From Byssochlamys sp. IMV 00236 (Eukaryota > Ascomycota > Eurotiomycetes > Eurotiales > Thermoascaceae): DNA of 64,000 nucleotides. The position numbers and the translations under genes are program-made. Shown in pieces: positions 48,721 through 58,476 of this stretch; positions within the stretch are counted from its first letter, which is position 1, and each line of letters begins with the position of its first letter. Location: the NCBI GenBank assembly GCA_001931875.2, contig MSJH02000669.1, positions 124,001 to 188,000 of the forward strand, written 5' to 3'. The notes under the pieces were generated by a model, which did no database searches, had not been told where the DNA came from, and saw nothing but the letters and a program-made list of their open reading frames with translations.

Positions 48721-49725
48721 TGATCATGCTCTTCACACCCTCCCTGTCTTACCGTTACCTTTCAAATCCTATGGCTCAGTTATACCTCATGACTCGCTCC
48801 CTCCTCCTTTTCCTCCATCCTGCATACTCCTGAGCATCCAGTTGCTTTTTTCCCCCGCTCTGCTGCAATTCAGATACCCTTGAAGGAAAAAAAGCGGTGT
48901 ATTCTACTTTTCCGTTTCCATAACTCATCTTGTATTATACTATACTATATATACCCTCAGATTTGAACAAAGCTTCACGAACAGAAGGGTTCCACGTTTC
49001 ATGTCCTTTTTTTGGGGTTGTCTTTTCTTCTTATACGATGCGATAGTAGACGATTAGAATATCATACTGTATGATTAGAACGAGTATAGATGGGTAGAGT
49101 TCGTTTCAGAGGTATGTTCAGGATGTATTACTAGAAACGAAATAAAATAAAAAAGAATGCGCAATGATAGATGCACTGTAAGAGAGATGAGTAAGTAACT
49201 AAATAACATTGCGCCTCCATTCCATATTCTTCGTCTCTATAGCTATGTGATCGTCGTATATGCGCCTGCTTTCATGTACTGCGCCATGATTCATACATAC
49301 ATTATCCGTCCAGGGAAAGAATCTTATATATACACAAGCCGCCCCTCCTCCATCCAACCCGCCCACAAAACAGTATATAAATTCGAAATAGTATATAAAT
49401 TCGAAAGATAGATATGTTGTTTCAAAAGGCCATAGATCCCCCATGGGCCTTTTTTAACGGGTGCCATGGTTATAGGCCGAGAAGTGAAATAATCAATCAT
49501 ATGTAGCAGGGAAAGGAAGGGAAAGAAAGGAGGGAAGGGGGGCCGATGTGCATGCATATAAATAATGTACACAGAAAGGTATATCAGTAAATAGGCAAGC
49601 AATGAGGGGGCCAGCCCTCAATAGCTCGAGCTTTTTTCCGTTGTGATTCCTGTTTTTTCCCCCGGTTTCCCAGGCTGTATGTACTACAGGAAAGAAGTAG
49701 ACAGAAGATGAACAAGCACTGTGGC
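48721..49725. other. Intergenic region between convergent genes
   Basis: 3' flanks of the CIA84-like gene (+) and the Zn2Cys6 gene (-), AT-rich with poly-T and poly-A runs. ORFs on the minus strand near 49.2-49.7 kb are low-complexity and not supported. Confidence 0.55.
49372..49407. repeat. 18-bp tandem duplication
   Basis: The unit AGTATATAAATTCGAAAT is followed at once by a second copy differing only at its last base. Probably replication slippage. Confidence 0.8.
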
Positions 49726-52511
49726 TCATTCCCACTGTTCCCATTCAGGCTCTTCCTCCGGATTAGGGAAGAATGACCTGATGAACTCTCCGCTGATGGG
49801 ATCGTATGGGAAGTGAATACTCCCTGTTACGGGAGCCTCGGTGGTGTAGAAAGCGCCTGGTACGTTCTGGCCTCCCATAAGAGAGGGGTGCAGAGGCTGC
49901 CAGTCCAACCCGGTGGGTTGGGGTAGAGGTTCAGAAGCCACGATTGGCCTCTGCTCCATAGAAGCAGTCCAGTCGGCGTATGTTGGAACGACGGATGGAG
50001 GCACCAACCCGCCGATACCAGTGCCGGCAACATTATCAGCTCCAAGCGGTGGTTGCTCCGGCTCATCGACTGGCGAAGGCGGCATATCCGTTACATCGTA
50101 GTCCATTCCGGTTGCAATCCGCCGGAGTGTACCATCGCACAGACGCCAGGCTCGCTTAGAAGCGATGCTATTTCGAGACATCGCATGTAGCCAGCGTATT
50201 GCCTTCTTAGCGGAATTGAGCGTATCCATCTCCTGTCCAGGGATGTGGACGCATCCAAAGGAGAGTTCCAGCAGCAGGACTGTGGTAGCCTGCATGAAGC
50301 AGTGTAAGATGGACCACCATGGAGAAATCTCATAAAGAGCGATCGGGTCGGGCACGTCTGGCACTAGATCGAGCATTCGTGCAGCAGCATCAAGAGAGAC
50401 AATGGATAACCGGTGACTGAATGAGACGCCAGTCTCCTTGTCAGAGAATTGAGCGTCGCGTCGACAAAGACATGGACGACCGAGCGTGATCCGAGCGCTA
50501 TAGTATTGAAGCGCAAGGCCTAACTTCCACCGTACGATTTCAGGAGAGTCATCTCCCTTATGGGTGAAGTCCATGGCCTCTGGTAGCAATGAAAACCAGA
50601 GATCAATGCGAGCCTTCAGGTCTCCAATTCGGTTCTCAATATGAGACCATGGCACCTTGACCGCATCTGCGGTATAGACCTTGTTGACGATCTCTTGTGT
50701 AATCACAGTAAGATCAACAAGGTACAAGTAGAAAAGCGAGGAACCAGGATTGAGCTTTTGCAGCCACTCAGCATCTCGCTTCTTCGGTTGTTTCTCAGCT
50801 GTTTTGCCTCCTGGGGGGTTCAGCGGCATCAACCGAACAAGGTCGCTGGCAACTGCGCCCCCTATCTTAGCCTCACGAAGTTGAGGGTTGCTAAGGAATT
50901 CCGTTGCAATTTGGTTGCTCAGCTGTTCCTCTTCCCATGGAAGGGGTAATGGAGCCGTTGAGACACCATCTAGAATGCATGTGACTCGACCGGTCATTAT
51001 CCCCAGTAGATGTTCAAATGAGTACAAAGACCACCATACGCGATATCTCGCCTCCTTGGAGAGGTTGTGTGTAGTTACACTGGTATTTTTCATGTTGATT
51101 CCTAGAGCGATAGCGGAGCGCACAGCTAGGGCAGATATTCTCCAAGCCCTGAATATATCATATGTCAGATCCAGCCCAGGATGTTTGCGTGAAGTTGGTG
51201 ATTGAAATAAGAAAGGGTGCGAGTATCGTACCTGTTTATTTGATCAGAAGAAAGCAGGTAAAAGGCTATCAAGCCTTCCACCTGCACTTGTTGCAAATCA
51301 GGGTGACTGAAAAGCACGTCCCCATTAAGGCTGAGGATCCTGGCGCGAGTAAAATAAACGAGATGGTCGCGTGAATCACCGCGCCAAGAAGCCTGGATGA
51401 GATGCGCATGCTTAGCAGCGATGGCAAATATGAGATTCAGAATCGCAAGCCATTTATCACCAGGCCTAGGATTCTGCTCGTAGAAAGTCCTAAACTGCGC
51501 GGTAAAGTGAGGCCGATTGATGATAGGAAAATAGGGGTGCACTGTTCTCAAGTAGTCCTGGAAAAGCTGGTTCGCGAGCGGCCGTGATGGCATCCAGTAT
51601 AGATCCACGGGTCCCTCCACAGTGATATCCATGTCATCAAGATGGTAATTCATGGAAGGAAGCGAGAATTCCTCGGTCTCTGCTGTTCCCGGCTCTTTCT
51701 TGGAACGCTGCTCTGCTTCCAAGTGCAACCTCTGCATCCAGCTGATCTCCGAATTCTTTCCAATATAACCCGTCGCTCTGGCTTCTTCCCCTCGATTGAG
51801 ATCCTCCTCCACACGGTCAATTGCCTCCAACGAACCTATAGACGATGCGGGAGACAGATCGCCAATTTCTGCCTGCTCCTGGGCTCTGGCAGATTGCAGA
51901 CCCGATCCTTCATCTTCGGAATGCTGTATGGTGTTAAATCGAAACATGGCACAAGGAGGAGTGACTCAAACCTTAGCCAGCGTCCTCTTGATCCTCTCTG
52001 CCGCACGACCGTCGACTACGTTTTCCAAGTCCCTCAACAGCTGCTCGAAGTCTTGAGTTTTCGAGGAAAGCTCTTCTAAATGCCTACAGAGACCAAAATC
52101 CCCGTCAGTCAAAAAGAGAAAGCACACACAAAGAAGATTCGACACAGCTTGGTATGATCTCTTTTACCTCTTCGTCTTCTCTCGCATCCCATCGGGATAA
52201 TGGCAGGAAACCCTGAGCTCGCGGCATTGTCTGCAGACAGGCGTATCACCGCTACACTTGGTCTTCCGCTGCCTGCATGATTCGCACGCCTTCGCGACTC
52301 GACGACTATATCGGGCCTCGACTCCAGATCGCTGCCGGGGAATTGGTACCTTCGCATTCGCCGCCACAGCAGCTGGCGCCGAAGAAGACTTTGCGCCCGA
52401 CTGTAGACTGCGCGTGCGCGCTGATTTCGGCGCCGCCGCCGCACTCTCACTCAGGGAAGGCTCAAGAGGGGCCCCGCTGGAGGGGTCGCTGGGAGGTTGA
52501 GATGAAGTCAT
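49726..52511 (-). CDS. Zn2Cys6 transcription factor with fungal-specific TF domain
   Basis: Four exons, 52511-52168, 52083-51972, 51923-51232 and 51148-49726, give 856 aa. The zinc cluster is complete: Cys76, 79, 86, 93, 96 and 103, spaced C-x2-C-x6-C-x6-C-x2-C-x6-C. A basic linker and a short coiled coil (HLEELSSKTQDFEQLLRDL) follow. The fungal_trans domain starts near LANQLFQDYLRTVHPYFPII and includes YRVWWSLYSFEHLLGIMTGR. The C-terminal 120 residues are Pro-rich and acidic, a likely activation region, ending EEEPEWEQWE. It should act in the nucleus as a dimeric activator or repressor; target genes cannot be told. The frame is open upstream to 52625, but the ATG at 52511 is preferred. Confidence 0.88.
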
Positions 52512-53189
52512 TATCCAGCAGCATCCAGTCCTTTCTGGGGCCAGCTGGATGTGTTTCCTCTCTGCCTCTGTAGATGTGAGCGGGGTGTGTGTTCGGTGCA
52601 CACGGGAGAAGAACAAGAGCCCCAAGACCCAGCGCGGAACTCAAGAGAATGCGAAACGAGTGGACTGGCAGCGGGCGCTTCCTGCAAGAGTCTGGAGGCG
52701 AGCGCCGGAGGAGAAAAGAGAGCGACGGCGGTGGGGAGTGCGGACTTCGAAGAATCGCGCCAGAGAGATTTCGCCTTCGTTGCTTATCGCAATTCTCGAA
52801 AATCCAGACCAGCCACGTGACGGTGGGCGGGACATGCCCGTTCGGGTTCCAGCAATTCGTCTGGATTTCCAACATTCTCGTCCATACTGTTACGGCGTGA
52901 GATGATCTATCTACGTGCTAGACGTCAAATCGCAGGAGGAAGCAACGGAGTTGTACCACTCGCCAAGCAACGGAGTTCCCATGCAGATCAGATGGCTCTA
53001 CTGACTAGTCGAAACCTACGAAGACTAGTCTGATGGACCGATTGATATCGTTTCAAGTCAATCGTCTACGAACTTGATGAGAGTGGGAGGGAAAGTGTGC
53101 TTGACGGTAGAGACTGTGCAGAGATAATTGCTAGAGAGATAATCTCTAAGAGAGCAGGCGTACACAGCAGCAGTTCTTCTGCCATGGAG
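52512..53189. other. Intergenic region, GC-rich near the Zn2Cys6 start
   Basis: 3' flank of the kinase gene and upstream region of the Zn2Cys6 gene. ORFs on both strands at 52.46-52.9 kb overlap in several frames; a minus-strand one (52462-52875) overlaps the factor's N-terminus in another frame and could act only as an upstream ORF. No gene called. Confidence 0.5.
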
Positions 53190-54995
53190 TCAGAATCCGG
53201 CAGCAGTCAGCCCGGCATCACTATTCAAAAGGCTGCTCGGAGCCACGAAGCTGAAACCGCCAAAAGGATCAGTCTCGACCGGAGCTTCACCAGGCACGTC
53301 CTTCCCGCCAGACGCCCCAACCATGTTCAACATTTTCCCGACATCATCCTCTTCGAAATCATTGGTGCTCACCATCGGACTGAGCGTCAGGCCGGTGAAG
53401 TCGGTAGAGAAATTCTCTGCCAACGCAGGATCCGTGATGACAGGCTTGATCGGGGGTTCCAGCTCCCGTCGCTCAAGAGCCTTCCAGTCAATTTTGCGGA
53501 AGAAACGGTGTTTCTTGATGGTCTGCAGGTCCTTGGGCATATGGTAGCCAAGCCTCTTGGAAGGCTCCTTACGGAGCAGACGGGTGAGCAGGTCCTTCGC
53601 ATCGGGGCCCAGGAAGTACGGCAGGACTAGCTTCTGCTTAATGATCTTCTCCTGCATCTTCGCATTGTTGTTGGCTTTGAATGGCGGCGAACCAGTCAAG
53701 AGGTCGAATCCCAGAGCACCCAGCGACCACCAATCACAAGCCTTGCCATAAGGCTTGCCTTGTATGACTTCGGGCGCCATGTATTCGATAGTCCCAAGTG
53801 AAGAATTGCAACGGTCATCTTCATTGACGGCGACCTTACTCAATCCGAAGTCAGTAAGCAGCAGATGACCTTCGGCGTCCAAGAGACAGTTCTCGGGCTT
53901 CAGGTCACGGTAGACCACTCCGACATTCTGATGGAGATGTTCAAGCGCCAGGACCATCTCAGCCATATAGAAGGCGGCGGCATCTTCTGAGAACATGCGT
54001 TCCATTGCCAAGTGGGTGAACAGCTCACCACCTTGGGCATATTCCAAAATGAGGTAGAGTTTCTCGTGGTCTTGGAAGGCGTAGTAAAGTTTCACAACGA
54101 ACGGATGGCGGTTGACGCTCTCCAGGATCATACGTTCGGTCTTTGTCTGCTCAACGAGCTTCCGGTGAACGGTAATTGAGGCTTTCCGGAACTGCTTTTG
54201 CGCGTAGAGCTTTCCCGTGATATTGTGGCGCACGAGCAACACAGTTCCAAAAGAGCCCTTCCCCAGACACATCAATGGTTCAAAGTCCCTGGTCGTCATC
54301 TTTCTGCATAGCTGTTTACGCAGATCCTCCTCGTCCATGGAAGTCTGGGCTTCGTCCGCAGCGGCGTCAGCGCTGACAAAGTCCTCCTCCAGAGGCACCT
54401 CATAGCTGGTCATCACCTCGGTCCGGTCACTATCCGAGCTTACACTGGCGTTACTCGGGGTCTGCGACCCGAGCTTGCTTGACACACGGCTGCCAGAAAG
54501 GCTCAGAGAATCGAGCTGCAGCTTCAAGGCGCTGATTCCACCACATGCTGAAGCGGGCCGTGTCACCGGGCTATCCGCATTGCCCGGGAGCGGATTCAGT
54601 CGAGGGGACATCACACAGGAACCCGTGTTAGAAAAGTCCGAATCTTCATCACCGGAAGGCGCTGGGGTAAAGCCTCGAACTGTCGACAAAGCAGGGGCAA
54701 GCTGATTTTCCTGGATGGCGCGCGGTTTCTTCTTCTTCTTTCGCGGGGTATTCGCGCTCGCACGATGCGCAGTTGGCGCTCCGTTTGGATGACGTCCCTT
54801 TTCCTCCAGGATAATTGAAGGAACCCTCCTGGGCGCTGGACAGTCGGTGCGCATATTGAATCCAGTTTCCTCAACTTTTTCAGTATCCATCTGGAGATTA
54901 AGATCCGCTTGTGGGGTAAACACATCGCCGACGGAGAGGTCATCATGACCGCTGGTCGATGCCGATTCAGTTTGCGAAAGAAGATCCGAATACAT
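53190..54995 (-). CDS. AGC-family protein kinase, S6K/Psk1-like
   Basis: Single main exon of 601 codons, ATG at 54995. The first 235 residues are disordered with a poly-Lys patch. The kinase domain has GKGSFG at 245-250, Lys267 in YAQKQF, catalytic Asp364 in YRDLKPEN and DFG at 382-384. The activation segment GTIEYMAPE is as in S6 kinases, although the preceding Cys of the usual FCGT is Leu. An AGC C-terminal extension follows. It holds FTGLTLSP and the hydrophobic motif FGGFSFV close to the end, a likely TORC-site equivalent. It probably works downstream of TOR and PDK1, as Psk1 does in fission yeast. The frame is open upstream to a CAG near 55020, so a small 5' exon is possible. Confidence 0.87.
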   Translation of the reverse strand: MYSDLLSQTESASTSGHDDLSVGDVFTPQADLNLQMDTEKVEETGFNMRTDCPAPRRVPSIILEEKGRHPNGAPTAHRASANTPRKKKKKPRAIQENQLAPALSTVRGFTPAPSGDEDSDFSNTGSCVMSPRLNPLPGNADSPVTRPASACGGISALKLQLDSLSLSGSRVSSKLGSQTPSNASVSSDSDRTEVMTSYEVPLEEDFVSADAAADEAQTSMDEEDLRKQLCRKMTTRDFEPLMCLGKGSFGTVLLVRHNITGKLYAQKQFRKASITVHRKLVEQTKTERMILESVNRHPFVVKLYYAFQDHEKLYLILEYAQGGELFTHLAMERMFSEDAAAFYMAEMVLALEHLHQNVGVVYRDLKPENCLLDAEGHLLLTDFGLSKVAVNEDDRCNSSLGTIEYMAPEVIQGKPYGKACDWWSLGALGFDLLTGSPPFKANNNAKMQEKIIKQKLVLPYFLGPDAKDLLTRLLRKEPSKRLGYHMPKDLQTIKKHRFFRKIDWKALERRELEPPIKPVITDPALAENFSTDFTGLTLSPMVSTNDFEEDDVGKMLNMVGASGGKDVPGEAPVETDPFGGFSFVAPSSLLNSDAGLTAAGF

Positions 54996-55966
54996 CTTCG
55001 AAGACAGGGGGTCACCGCTGCAATTGATACGTTTACCTCAGCTGGAACATAGGTGTATTTACAAGACAGACAGTCTTTCCGCGTCTGTCTAAATAGAATG
55101 GTCTGTTGAAAAAAATATATAGGTTAGCATTCCCCGCTTTGATGTCTTCAACTCCGGAAATCCCATACATCACGTCAAGAGAATCCCAAGTATGTCCGCT
55201 ACCAAGCAAGACTTTCGGAGGCCCCCGACAATTTACCGTCCGCCCTTATTCAGGACGGACCAAGCACCCCTAGCCAGATCACGTCGCTAACCCTCGATCC
55301 GGAGTGTGCGAGGGCAGGGACTTCTGCTCCAAATCCCACGGCAAGAGCAGGAGAGGCGACAGCGGATTCCTTCGATTCCTTCTTGTTGTTCTCTGGGAAG
55401 AAAGGGTTCAGGTTCGCAAAGCAGCCACCGGAAATATACGAGGAAGCGGACAAGGACGAGTTCGACACAGACAAGCCCATAGAGGAAGAATCGTAATGTA
55501 TACTATATGCAATTGCTAGATTCGAAACGGACCGAATAAAGGCCAACGCTATACAAGTCGCTGTGAGAGAGTTAAGATGCGCTGTCAGAGAAAGAAAGTC
55601 GCTGCGGCCAGTCGCTGAAGCCTTAAAAGGAGGATGACCGATCCACGGGGCAAACCCTGAGCGCTAACCCGGAATCGGCACCTATTACGTCACGTGCAGG
55701 GCCCATTGGCCTCCGGGGCTCCGGCTCTGGACGGACTGAATTATGATTAGTATTATGATTGATCTGTATCTATAGTATAGTTATTATAGTTATTACAGAG
55801 ATTGTACAAAGCCACGAGTCTGGGACAGTTAACTGCTTTGAACAAACAGTACGAGTACACCCCCGGATGAGCTGCCATCTGCCATCGGTGGTCTCAGGAG
55901 ATGATGATTTGCAGGCGCGACCTAAACATGCACCCCTAGATAGTCTCTTACAGGGATGATAATGAT
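54996..55966. other. Intergenic region
   Basis: Promoter side of the kinase gene and 3' flank of the FolB-like gene. Holds only the weak ORF at 55250-55480, listed separately. Confidence 0.5.
55250..55480 (-). CDS. Possible 76-aa small protein
   Basis: The first ATG is at 55480; the frame is open upstream to 55546 without an ATG. The product is Ser-rich, then GGCFANLNPFFPENNKKESK and a stretch ALAVGFGAEVPALAHSGSRV that looks constrained. It lies 250 bp upstream of the kinase start on the same strand, so it could also be a 5' leader ORF of that mRNA. Not recognised. Confidence 0.3.
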   Translation of the reverse strand: MGLSVSNSSLSASSYISGGCFANLNPFFPENNKKESKESAVASPALAVGFGAEVPALAHSGSRVSDVIWLGVLGPS

Positions 55967-57097
55967 CTACGAGATGAAGAACGCCCGAGAGCGGGTGATC
56001 TCCACGCCGGCCCTCTCGACAAAAGCGAGCGCGCTGGGCTTTTCCACCTTGACCGTGACTCTGTCGTTGCCAAACTCCACGGTGACAATCCGTGCGATAA
56101 ATGTCGCGAGAGCCTCGACAGTCTGGTATGATGTACCTTCGACGCGCTGGAAACGAAGCATGATATATTAGTACAGAAGCAGATGATGAAGCCTGAAGGG
56201 GAACCTCACCTCAGCGACCACTCTGGTCAGCTGTGGATATGTCTCGACGACCGTGCTGGCCCACGGGAGGTGTCCGGGGCCGCTGAATTCGAGAGACACG
56301 ATGACCGCTTGCTTCTCGAGTCTTTCATGTGAATTGACTCCCAGGATACAGTGACACCGTATTCCGTCGATCCGGAATTCCTGTTCCCGAACCATCGGTC
56401 GCCTTTCACTAGCTGTAGCATCCTCTTGACGTCCCGGGATCTCCTTGTAACCCCATACCATAACGCATCGGTACTTAAGACCTTCCTCGGCTCGTAGCAG
56501 CGCGTTTGGAAGGTGCAGCCAGACTTCACACTGGCCGAATTCTCCATCCAAAAGTTCAGCGCCTGCTCCAGCCTGAGCCACAGCCTGAGCTCGCGCCTGA
56601 GCATCGACTGCTCCACTGCTCATCCTTCTCCCAGCTTCACTTCCACGTCTCTGTCGTGTTGGGCTCTGATGAACATGCGACATCCTTCGGACACCTGCCA
56701 CCGTCTCGTCCAGTAACGTCAAACCGCAGTTTGCAATCTGCCCTGCGATAATCCGCACATCTCCTCCCAGGAGTATCTCCCCTGTGACTTCCTTCTGACT
56801 GAGATCCACCCCCATCATCTCTTTGATGGGGAGTTGAGACCGGCCTCCATCGCGAACCTCACGTTCCACGAAACGGTACAGCTTGCCATAGTCGAGGGAG
56901 AGTGAGACATCATCAGCGGCCGCAGCAGCGATCGCAGACGAATATGAGAGTTTCATAGATGCCGTGCATGGTTGTGGCTTCCCTGATCGATGCCACGGAT
57001 CCGGGCCCATTGGCAGATGCAGTTGGATGTTTTGCAAGTGGATATTATCAATGACCGCCGGCGGCGTCGGGAAACGGATATTCCATTCTTGAGCCAT
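55967..57097 (-). CDS. Stand-alone protein with two dihydroneopterin-aldolase-like (FolB) domains
   Basis: Two exons, 57097-56210 and 56146-55967, give 355 aa; intron 63 nt. Domain 1 (about 15-125) starts PAVIDNIHLQNIQLHLPMG and carries SLDYGKLYRFVEREV, the Tyr-containing FolB segment. A Gln/Ala/Arg-rich linker follows. Domain 2 (about 235-350) has FRIDGIRCHCILGVNSHERL, then YQTVEALATFIARIV and VKVEKPSALAFVERAGVEI, with the FolB Glu and Lys positions kept. In most fungi the aldolase is the front of the trifunctional Fol1 enzyme; this protein lacks the HPPK and DHPS parts. It may be a folate-pathway paralogue or have another pterin role. Two T-fold units in one chain fit the ring architecture of the family. 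Confidence 0.78.
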
Positions 57098-58476
57098 TGC
57101 GAGAGGTAATGAACTATCAATTGCCTAGTGAAAAGAGGAAGAGGGAGAATAAGCAAATGGGTGCGGAAGGCCTGCGTATGCTAGTGTGTATGTGGTTTCG
57201 AGCAAACCTGGAGTAAACCCAGAACAGAGAGTAGTTGCTCTAGACCACCATGAGAAATATCAAAAGGAAGACACAGGAGTAAGCTGTCAAACACCAGTGA
57301 CGATAAGGGGAGATGGATCGTCAACTCGCAGCCGTACTCACTATGCAGCTCTGACGCAAGCGAACCGATACCACGATCCGGAACTGCCTTTTGAGCTTAG
57401 ACTAGAGCGGAACTTGGAATGGCGAAAAGTAAAGGGTTCAATTCTTCCGGCCAGCAGAGTATCGTAGCTCTTCACCGTGTCTCGTTCCAGGGTTCCTCAG
57501 TGGTAACGAGAGATGACCGTGGGGAAACTGGTGGAGGGGATGTTTTTCTGCGCTGACGGGATAACGGGGTGGGGTTTTTCTGCCACAGTGGGATGTCGTC
57601 AGGCCTTCCGACGCAGATAGAATAATGGTTAATTTAAATATAAGAAAACTATAGCTATAGAAAATCTAATATTATTACTGCCAATGCTTATTAGCTTTAT
57701 TAAACTTCTCAATTTAGTAATAACTAATACAGGTGTTTTAGTTATAATATAAAGCACTTGCTTTAACTATAAATCTCTAGTAAAATTACACATAAACCGC
57801 TTGCCCTTTGGAAATACTAAAACTTATTATGGATAAAGTGATTTTTTTGTAATATATTACTAAATATCCTTGACAAGAGAAAGGAGCCCTATCTCGACTT
57901 AAAAGATCGCCCATGTGTTTGGTCCTGTTCGAGACCATCAATGATCAAAGTATTAACCGACAGGCTGTGATAAGTGGTATTGTATTGGCTGCCTACGAAT
58001 AAGGCTAAACGGACCTTAGCACCTTCGAGGAACAACATAACATTCTGCTTGAACTTACCCTAAAAACACAAGATATGAGAGCTAGAAAAATCCCTGGCTC
58101 ACGCGTGGCTGGCTTGAAGGTATCTAAGGAAGCCGGGGCAAGATCTGCGCTAATTTGGTCTGCGATTTGTATCTAAATATAATGCTTGCTTCGTTGCATG
58201 TGATTGATAAAGTAAAGTCAATACCCTGTAGCGACAAGGATCAACTCAAAAGGAGTCATTGGCCGCATGCCTACGGATCCAACAATCACTACGCAGTCAT
58301 CCCCGCTTAACTCGGTATACGGATTACACGCTGCTTTCTGACAAGGCAGCATCGGCGAGGCTTGCACGGTACGGCGTCGACCGTGGTCTCCAAGCCAGGC
58401 GGCCTCTTTGAATTTGGATCCCTGGGCCGATCTGGAAAGGACAGGCTCAACTGCTGGAGGGAACAAGTTCGTCATA
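57098..58476. other. Intergenic region with AT-rich island
   Basis: About 1.4 kb. Ordinary sequence to about 57.6 kb, an AT-rich island to about 57.87 kb (listed separately), then flank of the FUSC gene. A minus-strand ORF at 58218-58475 overlaps that gene's stop region and is not supported. Confidence 0.5.
57615..57870. other. AT-rich, RIP-like island
   Basis: Abrupt change to very A+T-rich sequence, dense in TA dinucleotides and poor in CA/TG, against the roughly 50% GC around it. This is the pattern left by repeat-induced point mutation on an old repeat. No ORF or terminal repeat remains visible. Confidence 0.5.

Noticed and set aside
52549..52905. 118-codon plus-strand ORF opposite the Zn2Cys6 upstream region
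   Set aside because: Three overlapping frames are open here on each strand because the DNA is GC-rich; none has conserved features.
58218..58475. 85-codon minus-strand ORF just after the FUSC stop
   Set aside because: Its ATG overlaps the region of the FUSC stop codon, its composition is mixed and it has no recognisable motif; more likely 3' flank.
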